Positions 43,269 to 51,557 of a DNA stretch of 64,000 nucleotides are shown here, one piece after another. This stretch comes from an uncultured Collinsella sp. (lineage in GTDB: Bacteria > Actinomycetota > Coriobacteriia > Coriobacteriales > Coriobacteriaceae). The stretch's first letter is position 1. Each line of letters opens with the position of its first letter. Both the position numbers and the translations under genes were made by a program. Under the pieces are notes generated by a model. It ran no database searches. It saw nothing but the letters and a program-made list of their open reading frames with translations, and was not told where the DNA came from. The stretch lies in assembly GCA_958370785.1 (NCBI GenBank), contig CATXKN010000002.1, positions 186,001 to 250,000 of the forward strand, in the 5' to 3' direction.

Positions 43269-44503
43269 AGGGTGTCGAGGAGGGCTCGGGCGGTGTTGGC
43301 GGCGCAGTCGCGTGAGTCGATGATGTAGTCGGCCCAGGCGCGGTAGCGCGGCATGCGCTGCTCGGCCAGCTTGTCGATACCGTCGCGGGCGGTGATGGGG
43401 CGACCCTTGTGGGCGAGCTCGTCGAGCTTACGGTTGAGCATCACAATCTGGCTGTTCTGGCGCAGCAGCGGGTAGTTCTCGTCTCGCGTGACGACGCCGC
43501 CGCCGGTGGAAAGCACCAGGCCGCTGCGCTTGGAGATGTCGGCCAGTGCCGCCGTCTCTTGCTCGCGGAAGGCCTGCTCGCCGCGCTCGACGATATAGTC
43601 GGCGCAGGGCATCCCCAGGCGCTCCTCGAGGGCGCGATCGAGGTCGATGTGCTCGCGGCCCGTGAGCTGGGCAATCTGCTCGCCTACACGTGTCTTGCCC
43701 GAGCCCGGCATGCCGATCAGCGCGATGTTCTGCTCGCGGTGAGACAGGCGCTCCGTCACGTCCAGGATGCGCTCGCGCGGGGTGACCTGGCCGATATAGC
43801 GCTCGACGGCTTGCGCCGCCTGGGCCACAAGCATGAGCAAACCGCCGATGCAGGGGATGCCGCGACGCTCGGCCTCGAGCATAAGTCCCGTGCGAGCGGG
43901 GTTGTAGACGATATCGATGACGCCCTCGAGCGCGTCGAGGCCCTCGAGCGTGCAGGGCGCGTCGGGGCAGTGGGGGAACATGCCGGCAGGGGTGCAGTTG
44001 ACGAGCAACGCAGCGTCGGACTGCTGTGCGATGTTGTCGTAGTTAACCTCGCTCGTGCGTCCCACGGGCACCACGACCGCGCCCAGGTCGTCCAGCACCA
44101 TACTTGCCGTGGTGCCGGCGCCGCCGGTGGCACCGAGCACGAGGACCTTCTTGCCGGTAACCTCAACGCCCAACTCTTCGACCAGGCACTGGAAGCCGAA
44201 GTAGTCGGTGTTGTCGCCTCGCAGACGGCCATCGGGCAGACGCGTAATTGTGTTGACGTTGCCCATGCGTTCGGCGAGCGGGCTCAGCTCGTCCAGGTAG
44301 TCCATGACGGCACGCTTGTAGGGAATGGTCACGTTGGTGCCCTCCCAATCGTCGCCCGTTATAAAGGCTGCAAGGTCCTCGGGCTCGCGCTCAAAACGCA
44401 CGTACTCAAGCCCCGCGAGCTCCTTGTAGATGGTCGGGGTGTAGCTGTGGCCCAGCACGCGGCCCAGCACGCCATAGGGGCGGGTTGTGGCGACGTCAGT
44501 CAT
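43265..44503 (-). CDS. aroEK: Fused shikimate dehydrogenase-shikimate kinase
   Basis: 412-aa fusion catalysing two successive steps: 3-dehydroshikimate to shikimate, then to shikimate 3-phosphate. The AroE part (about 1-250) has the catalytic Lys in VTIPYKRAVMDYL, the Asp in NTDYFGFQ, and the NADP fold VLVLGATGGAGTTA. The AroK part (about 258-412) has Walker A GMPGSGKTRVG, the DLD motif in HIDLDRALEE and the conserved STGGGVV. No frameshift separates the two. The ATG follows the pheA stop without a gap. Confidence 0.94.
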   Translation of the reverse strand: MTDVATTRPYGVLGRVLGHSYTPTIYKELAGLEYVRFEREPEDLAAFITGDDWEGTNVTIPYKRAVMDYLDELSPLAERMGNVNTITRLPDGRLRGDNTDYFGFQCLVEELGVEVTGKKVLVLGATGGAGTTASMVLDDLGAVVVPVGRTSEVNYDNIAQQSDAALLVNCTPAGMFPHCPDAPCTLEGLDALEGVIDIVYNPARTGLMLEAERRGIPCIGGLLMLVAQAAQAVERYIGQVTPRERILDVTERLSHREQNIALIGMPGSGKTRVGEQIAQLTGREHIDLDRALEERLGMPCADYIVERGEQAFREQETAALADISKRSGLVLSTGGGVVTRDENYPLLRQNSQIVMLNRKLDELAHKGRPITARDGIDKLAEQRMPRYRAWADYIIDSRDCAANTARALLDTL

Positions 44504-45649
44504 CTAGAGCACCTCCGTGTAGCTGCCAAAGTAGGTGAAGCTCTCGCATACGTCGTCAATCGAGTCGAGCAAATCGTCGAGAGCTTTGCTGCCAAAGGGA
44601 CAGTCCAGATCGAAGTAGAACATAAACTCAAAGTCGCGCCCGGGGATGGGGCGGCTCTCGAGCTTGATGAGGTTGATGTTGAGCGCATAGAAGCGCTCGA
44701 GCACGCGATAGAGGGCGCCCGGCTCGTTGGCGGTGGTGATCATGAGCGAGGTGCGGTTGGCGCCGGGGTAGACGCGCGGCTCGCGGCTGATGACGACGAA
44801 GCGTGTGTAGTTGTTGTCCGAGTCCTGAATGTTGGGCTCCAGCACCTCCAGGCCGTAGAGCGCCGCGCAACTGCGCGAGGCGATGGCGGCGACGTCGGTG
44901 CGCTCGGAGTTGGCGACCATCTCGGCCGACATGGCCGTGTTGAGATACTTGGTGGCGTGCAGATCGTGCGCCTCGATAAAGCCGGCGCATTGTGCGATGG
45001 CCTGACCGTGGCTATAGATCTCATGAACATCCTGCAGCTTGGTGCCGGGCTTGACGAGCAGGTTGTGGTCGATCTTGAGGCGCAGCGAGCGCACAATGTG
45101 GAAGTCGAACTGCGCGAGCAGGTCGTAGACCGCGTTGACCGAGCCCGCGGTGGAGTTTTCGATGGGCAGTACGCCAAACTCGCAGAAGCCGTCGCGCACA
45201 GCGCGCATGACACCTTCGAAGGACTCGAAGAACGCGATATCGGGCACGGCAAAGAGCTTGCACGCGGCGATCTGGCTGTAGGCACCCTCAACGCCCTGGC
45301 AGGCGACGCTGGCAGTCTGGGGGAAGGGCGTGTCGAAGGCCTCGGCGGTGGCGTGGGCCTTTTGCGAGACCGTGATGCCCTTGAGCTCGTTGATGTAGCG
45401 CTGCTGCTCGGCCTTGCTCATGCTCATGAGGAGACGGAACAGCGTGATGGTCTGCGCCTCGTAGCGCTCGGGCGCGCGGCCGGCAAGGTTGTTGAGCTTG
45501 GAGCGCTCGCGGGCGGGGTCGAAGACGGCCTTGCCCATCTCGATTTTTGATTTGGCGACCTCGGTGGCAATGTCCATGCGTTCGACAAAACTATTGAGGA
45601 GCGTGGTGTCGATGCCATCGATGGTCTGGCGAATGTCAGCAAGGTCCAT
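44504..45649 (-). CDS. pheA: Chorismate mutase-prephenate dehydratase (P-protein)
   Basis: Converts chorismate to prephenate and then phenylpyruvate, the phenylalanine branch. 381 aa from ATG 45649, with AAAGGGG upstream; an earlier in-frame ATG (45664) overlaps that site. Domains: AroQ-type chorismate mutase (about 1-85, LADIRQTIDGIDTTLLNSFVERM), prephenate dehydratase (about 110-290, GVEGAYSQIA, PIENSTAGSVNAVYDLL, NNYTRFVVI) and a C-terminal ACT domain for feedback control (TSLMITTANEPGALYRVL, LESRPIPG). It is sixth in the operon. Confidence 0.94.
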   Translation of the reverse strand: MDLADIRQTIDGIDTTLLNSFVERMDIATEVAKSKIEMGKAVFDPARERSKLNNLAGRAPERYEAQTITLFRLLMSMSKAEQQRYINELKGITVSQKAHATAEAFDTPFPQTASVACQGVEGAYSQIAACKLFAVPDIAFFESFEGVMRAVRDGFCEFGVLPIENSTAGSVNAVYDLLAQFDFHIVRSLRLKIDHNLLVKPGTKLQDVHEIYSHGQAIAQCAGFIEAHDLHATKYLNTAMSAEMVANSERTDVAAIASRSCAALYGLEVLEPNIQDSDNNYTRFVVISREPRVYPGANRTSLMITTANEPGALYRVLERFYALNINLIKLESRPIPGRDFEFMFYFDLDCPFGSKALDDLLDSIDDVCESFTYFGSYTEVL

Positions 45650-45675
45650 AGGGACCCCTTTCACTGGGTGGGTGT

Positions 45676-45695
45676 GGGGGCCGGAGTTGGCCCCC
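45676..45695. repeat. Hairpin in the aroC-pheA gap
   Basis: GGGGGCC (45676-45682) pairs with GGCCCCC (45689-45695) around a 6-nt loop. No T-run follows on the minus strand, so it may modulate mRNA stability or pheA translation within the operon. Confidence 0.5.
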
Positions 45696-45703
45696 GGAGA
45701 TTT

Positions 45704-46801
45704 TTAGCGCTGGGCGGCGTCTTCTAGGAGGGCGTCCCAGATGGCCAGCGCTGCGGCTGCTTCGGCTACGGGGACGGCGCGCGGGACGATGCAGGGATCG
45801 TGGCGGCCGTGGACCGAGAGCTCGGCATTTTCCATAGCGTCCATGTCCACCGTCTGCTGCTCGCGGCCAATGGAGGGCGTGGGCTTTACGGCCATGCGCC
45901 ACATGACGGGAGCGCCGGTCGAAATGCCGCCCAGGATGCCGCCGGCATTATTGGACTCGACCTCGATCTTGCCGGTCTCGGCGTCGATGCGATACGGATC
46001 GTTGTTCTCGCTGCCGCGCATGGCGGCGACGGCAAAGCCCATGCCAAACTCCACACCCTTCACGGCGGGAATCCCAAACGCAATCTGCGCGATGCGGTTC
46101 TCGATGCCGTCGAACATGGGGTCGCCGATGCCCGCGGGCAGGCCGTAGATACCGCACTCCACGATGCCGCCAATGCTGTCGAGCTCGTCGCGCGCGGCCA
46201 GAATCTCCTCGCGCATGCGACCGGCAGCTGCGGCGTCAATGCACGGCAGGTCGTTCGAAAGGATCGCCTTGCGGTCGGCCTCGCGATAGACCATGTCGTC
46301 CATGGGCAGATCGGAGATGCCACCGATCTGCGCGACGTGCGCCATGACCTTGATGCCGCGGGCCTCGAGCGCCTGCAGCGCGATACCGCCCGCGATGCAT
46401 AAGGGCGCCGTCAGGCGGCCGGAGAAGTGTCCGCCGCCGGCGACGTCGTGCATGTTGTGGTACTTCACGCGTGCCGGAAAGTCTGCGTGGCCCGGGCGGG
46501 GCTTGCGGCGCAGTTCGGAGTAGTCTTTGGAGCGCGTGTTGGTGTTCTCGATAATCGCGGCGATAGGCGCGCCCGTGGTGTGTCCATCGACCACACCGGC
46601 GATGATATGCGCGGCGTCGGCCTCGCGGCGCTTGGTCGCGGTCTCGTCACGGCCGGGGGCGCGACGGTCCAAAAAGGCCTGCAGCTGCTCCAAGTCAACG
46701 GCGATACCTGCCGGAATGCCATCGAGCGAGCAGCCGATGGCGGGGGAGTGCGACTGGCCGAAGATGCTTAAGTGCAAGACGTTGCCAAAGGTCGAGGACA
46801 T
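45704..46801 (-). CDS. aroC: Chorismate synthase
   Basis: Final step of the common pathway: EPSP to chorismate with reduced FMN. 365 aa. Signatures: N-terminal FGQSHSPAIGCSLDGIPAG, RREADAAHIIAGVVDGHTTGAPIAA, RPGHADFPARVKYH, GGGHFSGRLTAPLCIAGGIA and a C-terminal RHDPCIVPRAVPVAEA. It starts one base after aroA ends and precedes pheA by 54 bp. Length and motifs are normal. Confidence 0.96.
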   Translation of the reverse strand: MSSTFGNVLHLSIFGQSHSPAIGCSLDGIPAGIAVDLEQLQAFLDRRAPGRDETATKRREADAAHIIAGVVDGHTTGAPIAAIIENTNTRSKDYSELRRKPRPGHADFPARVKYHNMHDVAGGGHFSGRLTAPLCIAGGIALQALEARGIKVMAHVAQIGGISDLPMDDMVYREADRKAILSNDLPCIDAAAAGRMREEILAARDELDSIGGIVECGIYGLPAGIGDPMFDGIENRIAQIAFGIPAVKGVEFGMGFAVAAMRGSENNDPYRIDAETGKIEVESNNAGGILGGISTGAPVMWRMAVKPTPSIGREQQTVDMDAMENAELSVHGRHDPCIVPRAVPVAEAAAALAIWDALLEDAAQR

Positions 46802-46802
46802 G

Positions 46803-48122
46803 CTATTCCTCCTCGAGCGTGACCTTGCCGCCCAACAGGCGGTAGTGGTCGAAGAAATCGGGATAGGACTTGTTGACGGCCTCAGCGCCGTGGATCACGA
46901 CCTCGCCGGTGGCGCGGCTCGCGGCGATGGCGGCCATCATGGCGATGCGGTGGTCGTTGTGCGAATCGACCTCGCCGCCGGTAAAGGCATCGACGCCTTT
47001 GATGATGAGGTCGTCACCGGCGATGCGCACCTGCGCGCCCAGCGCGGTGAGCTCGCGGGTGGTGGTGACCAGGCGGTCAGATTCCTTGATGCGCAGGCGC
47101 GCGCAGTCACGGATGAACGTACGGCCCTGAGCCAGCGATGCCACGGCCGAGATAACAGGCACCAGGTCCGGAATGTCGTGGGCGCTCATCTCAAAGCCGG
47201 CGAGCTTGTCGGACTGGACAGTGGCGGCGTTGGTGGAGCGCACGATGCGGGCGCCAAAGCGCGAAAGCGCGGCGAGCACGTTGCGGTCGCCCTGTGCGGA
47301 GCTCAGCGACACGCCCTCGACGGTGATGGGGTCGGAGCCGATGGCGCCGGCGCACAGCCAAAAGGCCGCGTTGGACCAGTCGCCCTCGACGGCCACGCTG
47401 CCGGGCGTGCGGTACGAGCCGCTGTTCACGCGGAAGTTCGTGACCTCGGGCTGGCCGTCCTTGGCCGGAATACGCTCGACGTTGACCTCGACGCCGAAGG
47501 CCTTCATGGCCTGGATCGTCAGGTTGATGTAGGGGCGGCTCTCAATGAGGCCGGTCACCTGCACGCAGGAGGGCTGGGCGAGCAACGGGGCTGCCAATAG
47601 CAGGCCCGAGATGTACTGCGAGCTTACGTTGCCCGGTAGCACAAAGGTGCCCGGGCGCATGCGTCCGCTCGTCTTGAGCGGAAAGCCGCCCAGGCCCTGC
47701 AGGTCGCAACCGGCGGCGATGATCTCGTCCGAGAGCGGGGAAAGCGGGCGGGCGCCCAGGCGGCCCTGGCCCACAAAGGTGGCCTCCGCACCCAGCGCGC
47801 AGGCGACAGGCAGCATGAAGCGCAGCGTGGAGCCACTCTCGCCGCAGTCGAGCGTGCCGCCGGCAAGGGCCTTGAGCAGGCCAAATTCAATGCTCTTCAT
47901 GGTGGGGTGGACCTGGAAGCCGTCCTCGACGGTCTCGATGCGGGCGCCGAGCGCCGTGAGGCAGCGCACCGTGGCCTCGATATCGGCGCAGGTCGTGTTA
48001 CAGGCAACGTGCGTCTCACCGTTGGCAAGCGCGGCGCAGATGATGAGGCGATGCGCCATCGACTTGGACGCGATGGCGGGAACGGTGCCCTTGAGCGGGG
48101 ACGGGGTGATGCGGGCTAACAT
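46803..48122 (-). CDS. aroA: 5-enolpyruvylshikimate-3-phosphate synthase
   Basis: Transfers enolpyruvyl from PEP to shikimate 3-phosphate. 439 aa from ATG 48122, which overlaps the aroB stop (ATGTTAG); an upstream start at 48203 would lie far inside aroB. Signatures: the N-terminal KSMAHRLIICAALANG, GESGSTLRFMLPVAC, and a C-terminal RLRIKESDRL and NDHRIAMMAA. The SMAHR segment and GESGSTLRF resemble class II-type enzymes rather than the LPGSKS/NAGTAMR class; substrate-site class should be confirmed by alignment. Confidence 0.94.
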   Translation of the reverse strand: MLARITPSPLKGTVPAIASKSMAHRLIICAALANGETHVACNTTCADIEATVRCLTALGARIETVEDGFQVHPTMKSIEFGLLKALAGGTLDCGESGSTLRFMLPVACALGAEATFVGQGRLGARPLSPLSDEIIAAGCDLQGLGGFPLKTSGRMRPGTFVLPGNVSSQYISGLLLAAPLLAQPSCVQVTGLIESRPYINLTIQAMKAFGVEVNVERIPAKDGQPEVTNFRVNSGSYRTPGSVAVEGDWSNAAFWLCAGAIGSDPITVEGVSLSSAQGDRNVLAALSRFGARIVRSTNAATVQSDKLAGFEMSAHDIPDLVPVISAVASLAQGRTFIRDCARLRIKESDRLVTTTRELTALGAQVRIAGDDLIIKGVDAFTGGEVDSHNDHRIAMMAAIAASRATGEVVIHGAEAVNKSYPDFFDHYRLLGGKVTLEEE

Positions 48123-49222
48123 GCGGAAGCGTCTCCCTTCTGGCCGAGGCCCTCGGCAATCAAATCGTGGAAGGTGGAAAGCGGCGTGCGGTCGATGCTG
48201 CAACGGCCGATGTCGTGCGGAATTACCAGGTCGATGGTGTCGCCCGCGCGCTTTTTGTCATGGAGCGCCTCGGCAAAGACGGCATCGGCATCTAGGTCGC
48301 AGCGGGTTTTGAGGCCGTGGCGGGCGCAGAGCCTCTCAATACGATCGGGCAGCTCGGCATCGCAAACGCCATGCAGGGCTGCGGCACGAGTGATGATGCC
48401 CATGCCGATAGACACGCAGTTGCCGTGGCCGAGCTCAAAGTGCTCGCAGGCCTCGACGGCGTGCCCCGCGCTGTGTCCAAAGTTGAGGAGCTTGCGCTGA
48501 TTGGTTTCGCGCTCGTCGGCAACGACCACGGCGCGCTTAATGTCGATATTGCGGGCGATGATGAGCGCCACGCGGGCCACGTCGCGGTTCAGCAGCTCAA
48601 GCGTGAGTGGGGTCTTCTCCAACTCGGCGAAAAGCTCGGGGTCTGCGATCACGGCGTGCTTGACGACCTCGCCGCAGCCGTCGGCGAACTGTTCGGGCGT
48701 GAGGGTTGCCAGGCACCCCACGTCGGCGATGACCACGCTCGGCTGCCAAAAGGCGCCGGCCAGGTTCTTGCCGGCTGCCAGGTCGATGGCCGTCTTGCCG
48801 CCGACCGACGAATCCACCATGGCGAGCAGGCTTGTGGGAATCTGCACAAACTTGCAGCCGCGCATGTAGGTGGCGGCCACAAAGCCTGCCACGTCGCCCA
48901 CGACGCCGCCGCCGAGCGCCACGATCACGTCGGAGCGCGAAAGCTCGTGCTCGGCCACAAACTCCAAAATGGCAACGTAGGTCTCGGCGCGCTTATGGGC
49001 CTCGCCAGCCTCGAAGGTGCAGATGCTCACCTCGTAGCCTGCGGATTCGAGGCTCTGCTTAACAGGCATCTGGTAGAGGGGGCCAACGTTGGTGTCCGTC
49101 ACGATGACGGCGCGCGATCCGCCGGCGGTGGCGCGGACGAGCGGGCCTGCCTGCTCCAGCAAGAACGTGCCCACATGCACCTGGTAGGGGCGTGCGGTGT
49201 CGATATCGATGGTAATCGCCAT
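48116..49222 (-). CDS. aroB: 3-dehydroquinate synthase
   Basis: Second step of the pathway: DAHP to 3-dehydroquinate, NAD- and metal-dependent. 368 aa. Signatures: FEAGEAHKRAETYVAILEF, ALGGGVVGDVAGFVAATYMRG, QIPTSLLAMVDSSVGGKTAIDL, ADGCGEVVKHAVI, NFGHSAGHAVE and HGNCVSIGM, which include the metal-ligand Glu and His residues. It lies 36 bp after tyrA with a ribosome site GAAAGGA. Its stop overlaps the aroA start. Confidence 0.96.
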   Translation of the reverse strand: MAITIDIDTARPYQVHVGTFLLEQAGPLVRATAGGSRAVIVTDTNVGPLYQMPVKQSLESAGYEVSICTFEAGEAHKRAETYVAILEFVAEHELSRSDVIVALGGGVVGDVAGFVAATYMRGCKFVQIPTSLLAMVDSSVGGKTAIDLAAGKNLAGAFWQPSVVIADVGCLATLTPEQFADGCGEVVKHAVIADPELFAELEKTPLTLELLNRDVARVALIIARNIDIKRAVVVADERETNQRKLLNFGHSAGHAVEACEHFELGHGNCVSIGMGIITRAAALHGVCDAELPDRIERLCARHGLKTRCDLDADAVFAEALHDKKRAGDTIDLVIPHDIGRCSIDRTPLSTFHDLIAEGLGQKGDASAC

Positions 49223-49258
49223 AAGATTCGGTCCTTTCGACCTGGCGTGATAGGTGGT

Positions 49259-50173
49259 CTAGTGGGAGGTCTCGTCGTCGAGCGCGCGCTTGATGCGGTC
49301 GCCCTCGGCAAGGAGATTCTCCAGATAGCGCTGGTCGCGATCCTTAAGGGCGCGGCTGTAGGCGCCGAGCGATTCGATCAGATGGTCGATCTCGAAGGCG
49401 AGCGCGTCGGCGTCGTCGATCATGAGCTCGGACCACATCTGCGGATTGAGGTGCGCCACGCGGGTGAGGTCGCGGTAGCTGCCGGCCGAAAAGCCGTGGT
49501 GGACCTGAGCGGTCGGGCTCTTAACATAGGCGTTGGAGACGACGTGCGCGAGCTGGCTCGTAAAGGCGATGACGCGGTCGTGCTCGGCGGCGCTCGTTAC
49601 ACTGAACTTGCCAAAGCCTAAGGGACGTACCATCTCGCGCACCTGGCCCAAAAGCTCCAGCTTGAGTGCATCGTCCACTGCGGGCGGTACAAGCACGAGC
49701 GGTGCGCCCTGGAACAGGTCGGCGCGGGAATGCGCGTAGCCCGAGAACTGCGTGCCCGCCATAGGGTGCGCGCCCACAAAGTAAAAACCGTGCTTGTGGG
49801 CAAGCTCAAAGGCGCGCTCGCACACGATGCCCTTGACGCCCACGGTGTCGATCACCACGGGGCCCATGATGGCCTCGGTGTCGGTGGCGTCGGCGAGTGC
49901 CTGGGCGTGCGCCTCGAGCCACTCGATGCAGGCCTCGGGGTAGCAAGCAAGGACGATGGTGTCGCACTCGCCGAGCGTCTCGTCGTTGAGCTCACCGGCG
50001 ACGGTGCCCATGCTGGCGGCCGTCATGACGTCGTCATCGGGGTCCCAGGCCAGCACGCGGACGCCCGCCTGCGCATAGCCGCGGGCAAAGCTGCCGCCGA
50101 TGAGGCCCAGGCCCACGATGCCGGCGCACTTGGGGCCACCCTGGTTAACGCGTGCGTTTCTCACCGTACCCAT
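49259..50173 (-). CDS. tyrA: Prephenate dehydrogenase
   Basis: Oxidises prephenate to 4-hydroxyphenylpyruvate for tyrosine. 304 aa. The NAD-binding fold is at the N-terminus (AGIVGLGLIGGSFARGYAQAGVRVLAWD), followed by VVIDTVGVKG and the substrate motif FVGAHPMAGTQFSGYAHSRADLF. There is no ACT domain or fused chorismate mutase, so mutase activity depends on PheA. It starts 3 bp after aroF ends. An arogenate preference cannot be excluded from sequence. Confidence 0.92.
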   Translation of the reverse strand: MGTVRNARVNQGGPKCAGIVGLGLIGGSFARGYAQAGVRVLAWDPDDDVMTAASMGTVAGELNDETLGECDTIVLACYPEACIEWLEAHAQALADATDTEAIMGPVVIDTVGVKGIVCERAFELAHKHGFYFVGAHPMAGTQFSGYAHSRADLFQGAPLVLVPPAVDDALKLELLGQVREMVRPLGFGKFSVTSAAEHDRVIAFTSQLAHVVSNAYVKSPTAQVHHGFSAGSYRDLTRVAHLNPQMWSELMIDDADALAFEIDHLIESLGAYSRALKDRDQRYLENLLAEGDRIKRALDDETSH

Positions 50174-50176
50174 GGG

Positions 50177-51202
50177 CTACTCCTGAACGGTCTCTTGACA
50201 GACGACCTCGCGGATGGCGCGGATGCGGCGCATGGTGTCGTCGAACTGGTCGGGGGTGAGGGCCTGAGCGCCGTCGGACCAAGCGTGGCTCGGGTCGTCG
50301 TGGACCTCGATCTCCAGACCGTTGGCGCCGCAGGCGGTCGCGGCGAGCGCCATGGGCTCAACATAGCGGGTGTAGCCGGTGGCGTGGCTGGGGTCGGCGA
50401 CGACGGGCAGGTGCGACAGGTGGTGCAGCACCGGCACGGCGTTGAGGTCGAAGGTGTTGCGGGTGCGGGTCTCGAAGGTGCGGATGCCGCGCTCGCACAG
50501 GATGACGTTGTCGTTGCCCTCGCTCATGATGTACTCGGCTGCCATAAGCAGCTCGTCGACGGTGCCGGACATACCGCGCTTGAGCAGGATCGGAGTCTGC
50601 GTCTTGCCGACCTCCTTGAGCAGGGGGAAGTTCTGGGCGTTGCGAGCGCCGATCTGCATGACGTCGATCTTTTTGTCGAGGAAGACCTGCACGTCGCGCG
50701 GGTCCATGATCTCGGTGACAATCGGCATGTCGAGCTCGGCGGATGCCTCGCACAGCAGGTCCAGGCCGGCGGGGCCCATGCCCTGGTAGGCGTACGGGGA
50801 GGTGCGGGGCTTGTAGGCGCCGCCGCGCAGCATCGTGGCGCCGGCGGCCTTCACGCGGCGTGCGATGCGGATGAGGTTCTCGCCCTCGACGGAGCAGGGG
50901 CCGGCGATGACCTGGAACTGGTCGCCGCCGATCTTGACGCCGTGGCCGCAGTCGATGATGGAGTCCTCGGGGTGGAACTTGCGGTTGGCGCGCTTGAACG
51001 GCTCGGAGACGCGCTGCACGCGCTCGACGACGTCCATGGACTCGAGCAGGAATGGGTCGATCTTAGTCGTGTCGCCCACCAAGCCGATGATGGTCTCGTT
51101 CTCGCCGCGCGAGACGTCGGTTTTGAGTCCCTTTTTCTCGATCCAGCTAACAATGTGGCTTACGGCCTCGTCGCTGGCGCTCTGCTTTAAAATCGCAATC
51201 AT
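50177..51202 (-). CDS. aroF: 3-deoxy-7-phosphoheptulonate (DAHP) synthase
   Basis: First committed step: PEP plus erythrose 4-phosphate. 341 aa from ATG 51202, with GAGAGG upstream. The N-terminal about 70 residues form an ACT-like/ferredoxin-like regulatory domain (MIAILKQSASDEAVSHIVSWIEKKGLKTDVSRGENETIIGLVGDTT). The catalytic TIM barrel has VIAGPCSVEGENLI, LRGGAYKPRTSPYAYQG, VMQIGARNAQNF, LLKRGMSGT and VVADPSHATGY. This is the type I-beta (AroF/AroG(f)) architecture, usually feedback-sensitive. First gene of the operon. Confidence 0.94.
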   Translation of the reverse strand: MIAILKQSASDEAVSHIVSWIEKKGLKTDVSRGENETIIGLVGDTTKIDPFLLESMDVVERVQRVSEPFKRANRKFHPEDSIIDCGHGVKIGGDQFQVIAGPCSVEGENLIRIARRVKAAGATMLRGGAYKPRTSPYAYQGMGPAGLDLLCEASAELDMPIVTEIMDPRDVQVFLDKKIDVMQIGARNAQNFPLLKEVGKTQTPILLKRGMSGTVDELLMAAEYIMSEGNDNVILCERGIRTFETRTRNTFDLNAVPVLHHLSHLPVVADPSHATGYTRYVEPMALAATACGANGLEIEVHDDPSHAWSDGAQALTPDQFDDTMRRIRAIREVVCQETVQE

Positions 51203-51233
51203 GGTGTGCCTCTCACCTCGATGGATAGCCCTT

Positions 51234-51266
51234 GCAAAAACGGCCCGCATCGCGAGCCGTATTATA
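51234..51266 (-). terminator. Terminator-like hairpin in the aroF leader (possible attenuator)
   Basis: On the minus strand ACGGCTCGC pairs with GCGGGCCGT across a 3-nt loop (51241-51260). TTTTT follows (51236-51240). It lies about 35 bp before the aroF start. A TATAAT-like box (51261-51266) abuts it, so if an upstream promoter (TATAAA, about 51272-51277) is used the hairpin could attenuate the operon. No aromatic-rich leader peptide is seen. Confidence 0.55.
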
Positions 51267-51364
51267 TGGTGCATGAGAGTTTATACTATCTGACTCGCTT
51301 TTGCCGCCTAAAGCGCGCTGTCGCGACGCGTCTCCCACGTAATTGCAAAGCTTTTTCTATTATT

Positions 51365-51394
51365 TTGTTAGCCCGTGGCGCACTTGGGTATAAT
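51365..51394 (+). promoter_or_regulatory. Promoter of tRNA-Arg
   Basis: TTGTTA (51365-51370) and a consensus TATAAT (51389-51394) are 18 bp apart. The tRNA begins 12 bp downstream of the -10 box. Confidence 0.75.
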
Positions 51395-51405
51395 GCCTAC
51401 CGTTC

Positions 51406-51482
51406 GCCCTATTAGCTCAGGGGATTAGAGCGTCTGCCTCCGGAGCAGAAGGCCGTTGGTTCGAATCCAACATGGGGCACCA
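51406..51482 (+). tRNA. tRNA-Arg (anticodon CCG)
   Basis: 77 nt including an encoded CCA end. The acceptor stem GCCCTAT pairs with ATGGGGC. The D-arm TAGCTCAGGGGATTAGAG is normal. The anticodon stem TCTGC/GCAGA encloses CTCCGGA, giving anticodon CCG for codon CGG. The T-arm GTTGGTTCGAATCCAAC is perfect. A strong promoter precedes it and a terminator follows. Confidence 0.96.
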
Positions 51483-51491
51483 TCGAACGTA

Positions 51492-51529
51492 AGACCGTCC
51501 GAACCTCGCATGGTCCGGGCGGTTTTCTT
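51492..51529 (+). terminator. Terminator after tRNA-Arg
   Basis: ACCGTCCG pairs with CGGGCGGT (one G-U). TTTTCTT follows. It starts about 10 bp after the tRNA and ends just before the P-type ATPase gene. Confidence 0.75.
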
Positions 51530-51557
51530 ATACCGACGCGACGTGATGGGACGTGGT

